A DNA stretch of 44,975 bases. Origin: Kiritimatiellaeota bacterium B1221. GTDB lineage: Bacteria > Verrucomicrobiota > Kiritimatiellia > SS1-B-03-39 > UBA6053. The translations under genes and the position numbers were made by a program. Position 1 is the stretch's first letter; each line of letters starts with the position of its first letter. Below, in pieces: positions 42,115 through 44,975 of the stretch. Where the stretch lies: assembly GCA_029269125.1 (NCBI GenBank), contig JARHXX010000028.1:1-44975 (forward strand), given 5' to 3'. Under the pieces are notes generated by a model, which ran no database searches, was not told the DNA's origin, and saw nothing but the letters and a program-made list of their open reading frames with translations.

Positions 42115-43533
42115 ATGGCAAGAATTCCCACTATCCGTCGCCGGCAATGGAACCGGCAAACGGCCGCCCATTTGGCGGTCCGCGCCGGCTTGGGTCCCAC
42201 TCCGCGTCAATTGGACGAACTCGAACAGATGGCCCCCTCCGAAGCCGTGGAGCAATTTCTCCGTTACCCCGCAGAAAGCACCCGGAACCAAACACCGGAC
42301 TGGTTTCATGCCCCCCTGGCCCAAAGCCGTTTCCCCAAAGGAATGGATCGAAAAGCCTTTTATGCCCTGGAAAAGGAAGAACGCCAAAATTTGCAACGGG
42401 AATATAACAAAGTCCTGCGAAAAAATCTGGAAAAGACCCGGGAATGGTGGATGGAACGTATGGTGCAATCCCCCCATCCCCTGGAGGAAAAACTGACACT
42501 CTTCTGGCACGGACACTTTGCCACCTCGGTGCAGAAAGTGAGAGATCCCTATCCCATGCTTCTACAGAACCTGATGTTCCGCGAACGCGGCCGGGGTCGC
42601 TGGCGGGACATGATTCTCGCCCTCTCCCAAGATCCCGCCATGCTCATATATTTGGATAATGCCCGCAGCTCCAAGCGGAAACCCAACGAGAACTATGCGC
42701 GGGAACTCATGGAACTCTTTACCCTCGGAGAGGGCAATTATACTGAAGAGGATATTCGTAATGCGGCCCGGGCTTTTGCCGGGTGGTCCATCGATCCTCA
42801 GGAGTGGACCTTCAAACAACGCACCGGACAAATGGATACCGGACGTAAAGTGTTTATGCAGGCCGAAGGGCGGTTGACCGGTGAGGACATCATTGACGAA
42901 ATCCTCAAACAACCCGCCGCGGCCGATTTCCTGGCGGAACGGCTTTGGACCTTCTTTGCATCCGAAACACCAAACAAAAGTGCCATCGATCATATCAGCC
43001 GCAGCCTTAAAGACGAGAACTTTGATTTGTCCGCCGCCCTGCGCGTTTTATTTACCCATGAAGACTTTTACCATCCCTCGGTGATCCGCGGACAAATCAA
43101 GAGCCCCGTTCAACTCTCCGTACAATTGGTTCGCACCTTAAATGCACAAGTCCCTCCGGGCAAAAGTATGGTCAAAGCCTCAAAACAATTGGGACAAAAC
43201 CTGTTTGAGCCCCCCTCCGTCAAAGGCTGGGACGGCGGTGCGGCCTGGATCACCGCATCCAACTTATCCCTCCGCTACAGCTTGGCCGCCAAATGGATTA
43301 AAATGAAAAACAGTTTTAATCCCCAAACCCTCATTCCCGACCCGGCTCTATCCAGGGTACAAGTCCGGGAACTCCTGTTTGACCGCTTTTATCACAGTCC
43401 CCTGCGCGAACAGGAGCAAGCCAGTATGGATCAGTATTTGAGCAAAATGCCTCCGGTTTCCGAGTGGCAGCGCGCCCACTACAGCCAAATACTGCAACAC
43501 CTGGTCCAACAACCCCAATATCAACTCACCTGA
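42115..43533 (+). CDS. DUF1800 family protein
   Basis: 472 residues, mostly helical. DUF1800 text: TAAHLAVRAGLGPTPRQLDEL at the N-terminus, EEKLTLFWHGHFATS, PNENYARELMELFTLGEGNYTEEDIRNAARAFAGW, and FEPPSVKGWDGGAAWITASNL near the C-terminus. The function is unknown. In Planctomycetes, Verrucomicrobia and others it is regularly paired with DUF1501, as here. No signal peptide is evident, although the partner carries a Tat signal, so co-export is possible. A -10-like TACAAT lies at 42076, 39 bp upstream of the start. The next gene starts 13 bp after the stop. Confidence 0.92.
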   Translation: MARIPTIRRRQWNRQTAAHLAVRAGLGPTPRQLDELEQMAPSEAVEQFLRYPAESTRNQTPDWFHAPLAQSRFPKGMDRKAFYALEKEERQNLQREYNKVLRKNLEKTREWWMERMVQSPHPLEEKLTLFWHGHFATSVQKVRDPYPMLLQNLMFRERGRGRWRDMILALSQDPAMLIYLDNARSSKRKPNENYARELMELFTLGEGNYTEEDIRNAARAFAGWSIDPQEWTFKQRTGQMDTGRKVFMQAEGRLTGEDIIDEILKQPAAADFLAERLWTFFASETPNKSAIDHISRSLKDENFDLSAALRVLFTHEDFYHPSVIRGQIKSPVQLSVQLVRTLNAQVPPGKSMVKASKQLGQNLFEPPSVKGWDGGAAWITASNLSLRYSLAAKWIKMKNSFNPQTLIPDPALSRVQVRELLFDRFYHSPLREQEQASMDQYLSKMPPVSEWQRAHYSQILQHLVQQPQYQLT

Positions 43534-43546
43534 TCCGGAGGCCCCC

Positions 43547-44806
43547 ATGTCTAAACAACCAGATTTTATGACCCGCCGACAGTTCTTGCGAACCGGTGTC
43601 ATCGGTGGCGCTCTCGCCACCACCCTCCCCTCCTTTTTAGACCAAACGCTTTGCCGGCTCGAAGCGGCGGAAGTGAACAGTTCCCTGCAACGCCGACATG
43701 GCAGAGATGCCCCCATTCTCATCCTCCTCCAGCTCGCAGGCGGAAACGACGGTCTCAACACCGTCATTCCCCTCGGGAATGATCACTACCGCCGCGCCCG
43801 CCCTCAACTGGGAAGTGTCGAATCCAAAGCCCTAAAACTGGACAACGGCCTGGGCCTGCACGAAAGCCTCACCGGCCTTAAAGCGCTCTATGATGACGGA
43901 TTGCTTTCGGTATTTAACGGCATCGGATATCCCAACCCCAACCGCAGTCATTTCCGAAGTACGGAAATCTGGCATACCGCCTCTCCCGAAGGTCGGAAAG
44001 GCGGCGACGGCTGGGTGGGACGCTATTTTGACAATCAGTGTGAAGGCATGCCCGCCGAAACGGGCATCAGCTTAACCAGCACCCCGCCTCAAGCCTTTCA
44101 AGGCCCCAGTCCGCTAGGTATCACCTTCAGAAATCCCAAACAGTTCAGTTTCGATGATGACGACGAAATGATGTCCGGCGCATCCGTGGGCATGGCCACC
44201 GGACGGAGCCGCCACCGCAAAGATTCCGCCCTGCACTTCCTCGAACGCACGGATCTGGATGCCCGCGTTTCCAGTGACCATCTTCACAGCACCCTCAAAA
44301 AGATGCCCAGCTTGAAAGGTTTTCCACGAAATCAAATCGGCAATGATCTTTCTCTGGTCGCCCGCATGATCGGCGGCGGCATGTCTACCCGAATCTATTA
44401 TGTCTCCCAGGGCGGATTTGACACCCACGCCAACCAAATGTATTCCCATGCGCGGTTGCTCAAGGATTTGGGAGATGCCCAAAAAGCTTTTTGGGATGAA
44501 ATGAAACGTCAGGGAAACACCCAGCGGGTGCAAATGCTGGTGTTCAGTGAATTTGGACGCCGGGTCGCCGAAAATGGAAGCAGAGGCACCGATCACGGCG
44601 CCGCCGCCCCCGCATTTGTGTTAGGCGGAAAACAAAAAGGCGGCGTGATCGGCGAAATGCCCAGCCTGGATCCCAAAGATCTCAATCGCGGAGATGTCAA
44701 ACACCACACCGACTTCCGTCAACTCTACGCCACCCTGATTGACGAACACCTGGATGCGGACGCCAGCTTGGTCCTCGGCAAACGCTGGCCGAAAATAAAA
44801 AACTGA
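43547..44806 (+). CDS. DUF1501 family protein with Tat signal
   Basis: 419 residues, alkaline-phosphatase-fold family of unknown activity. The N-terminus has a twin-arginine signal, TRRQFLRTGVIGGALATTLP, so export as a folded protein is expected. Family text: ILLQLAGGNDGLNTVIPLGNDHYRRARP, GLHESLTGLKALYDDGLLSVFNGIGYPNPNRSHFRSTEIWHTA, YVSQGGFDTHANQ, VFSEFGRRVAENGSRGTDHGAAAPAFVLGG. A clear Shine-Dalgarno GGAGG lies 5 bp before the ATG. It forms an operon with the DUF1800 gene. Confidence 0.94.
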   Translation: MSKQPDFMTRRQFLRTGVIGGALATTLPSFLDQTLCRLEAAEVNSSLQRRHGRDAPILILLQLAGGNDGLNTVIPLGNDHYRRARPQLGSVESKALKLDNGLGLHESLTGLKALYDDGLLSVFNGIGYPNPNRSHFRSTEIWHTASPEGRKGGDGWVGRYFDNQCEGMPAETGISLTSTPPQAFQGPSPLGITFRNPKQFSFDDDDEMMSGASVGMATGRSRHRKDSALHFLERTDLDARVSSDHLHSTLKKMPSLKGFPRNQIGNDLSLVARMIGGGMSTRIYYVSQGGFDTHANQMYSHARLLKDLGDAQKAFWDEMKRQGNTQRVQMLVFSEFGRRVAENGSRGTDHGAAAPAFVLGGKQKGGVIGEMPSLDPKDLNRGDVKHHTDFRQLYATLIDEHLDADASLVLGKRWPKIKN

Positions 44807-44822
44807 TTCAGTATAAAAATCC

Positions 44823-44975
44823 GGGACGCGGGCCCTCCGGACCGACCCCGTCCCGGGGTCACAACTTCCCTCCCCCAGCTGGACCGCGGGACGCGGGCCC
44901 TCCGGACCGACCCCGTCCCGGGGTCACAACTTCCCTCCCCCAGCCGGACCGCGGGACGCGGGCCCTCCGGACCGC
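44823..44975. repeat. 65-bp GC-rich tandem repeat, truncated by window end
   Basis: Units begin gggacgcgggccctccgg at 44823, 44888 and 44953, an exact 65-bp period; the third unit is cut by the window edge. Each unit contains the palindrome gaccccg-tcc-cggggtc. The first two units are almost identical. Related partial copies lie at 4664-4757 and 18458-18484. The array starts 16 bp after the DUF1501 stop. Confidence 0.92.

Overview
The window reads as chromosomal DNA of a Verrucomicrobiota bacterium, most likely a polysaccharide-degrading, marine-type lineage such as Opitutia. This rests on gene content, not on a marker gene: two PEP-CTERM proteins, two formylglycine-type sulfatases, a large FAD-dependent oxidoreductase beside a sulfatase and an AraC regulator, a giant PilX/GspK-like secreted protein with the 'AG.DQRVT' motif typical of Verrucomicrobia, and a DUF1800-DUF1501 pair. 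No rRNA, tRNA, CRISPR array, integrase or transposase was seen.

Layout. 1-2.9 kb (minus): corA, DUF432 and mscS form a tight ion/osmotic operon, with a short direct repeat at the window edge. 3.2-4.6 kb (plus): two tandem PEP-CTERM genes end in a strong terminator. 4.8-12.7 kb (minus): a five-gene operon runs hom, a degenerate aPGM-family protein, lysC, cimA, valS. It combines the aspartate-family entry steps with citramalate synthase and valyl-tRNA synthetase. 13.0-14.7 kb (plus): a PpiD/SurA-like membrane chaperone and its terminator. 14.8-20.0 kb: an AraC regulator divergent from a two-half FAD oxidoreductase and a sulfatase. 20.0-29.1 kb: a complex inverted-repeat element, an AT-rich pseudopilin-like protein, a minus-strand ClpX-like unfoldase overlapping a DUF192 gene, and two secreted proteins, one of 1535 residues. 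29.1-35.7 kb: gabD-type dehydrogenase behind a soluble histidine kinase, a second sulfatase, and a complete polar amino-acid ABC importer. 35.9-39.8 kb (plus): a double-domain adenylate kinase, a hexapeptide acetyltransferase and a GH42 beta-galactosidase. 39.9-42.0 kb: PilZ divergent from GGDEF-HD-GYP, a c-di-GMP module. 42.1-44.8 kb: DUF1800 and a Tat-exported DUF1501 protein, then 65-bp GC-rich tandem repeats.

The candidates most worth follow-up are (i) the aPGM/'proposed homoserine kinase' homologue between hom and lysC, which keeps the family scaffold but appears to have lost most catalytic and metal-binding residues; (ii) the ClpX paralogue without a zinc finger but with an IGF tripeptide and a C-terminal extension, co-encoded with DUF192; (iii) the 129-bp palindromic element made of four mini-hairpins with TTTA/TAAA loops; and (iv) the dispersed GC-rich repeat family found just downstream of several genes. 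All functional calls come from reading motifs by eye. No database search was run.
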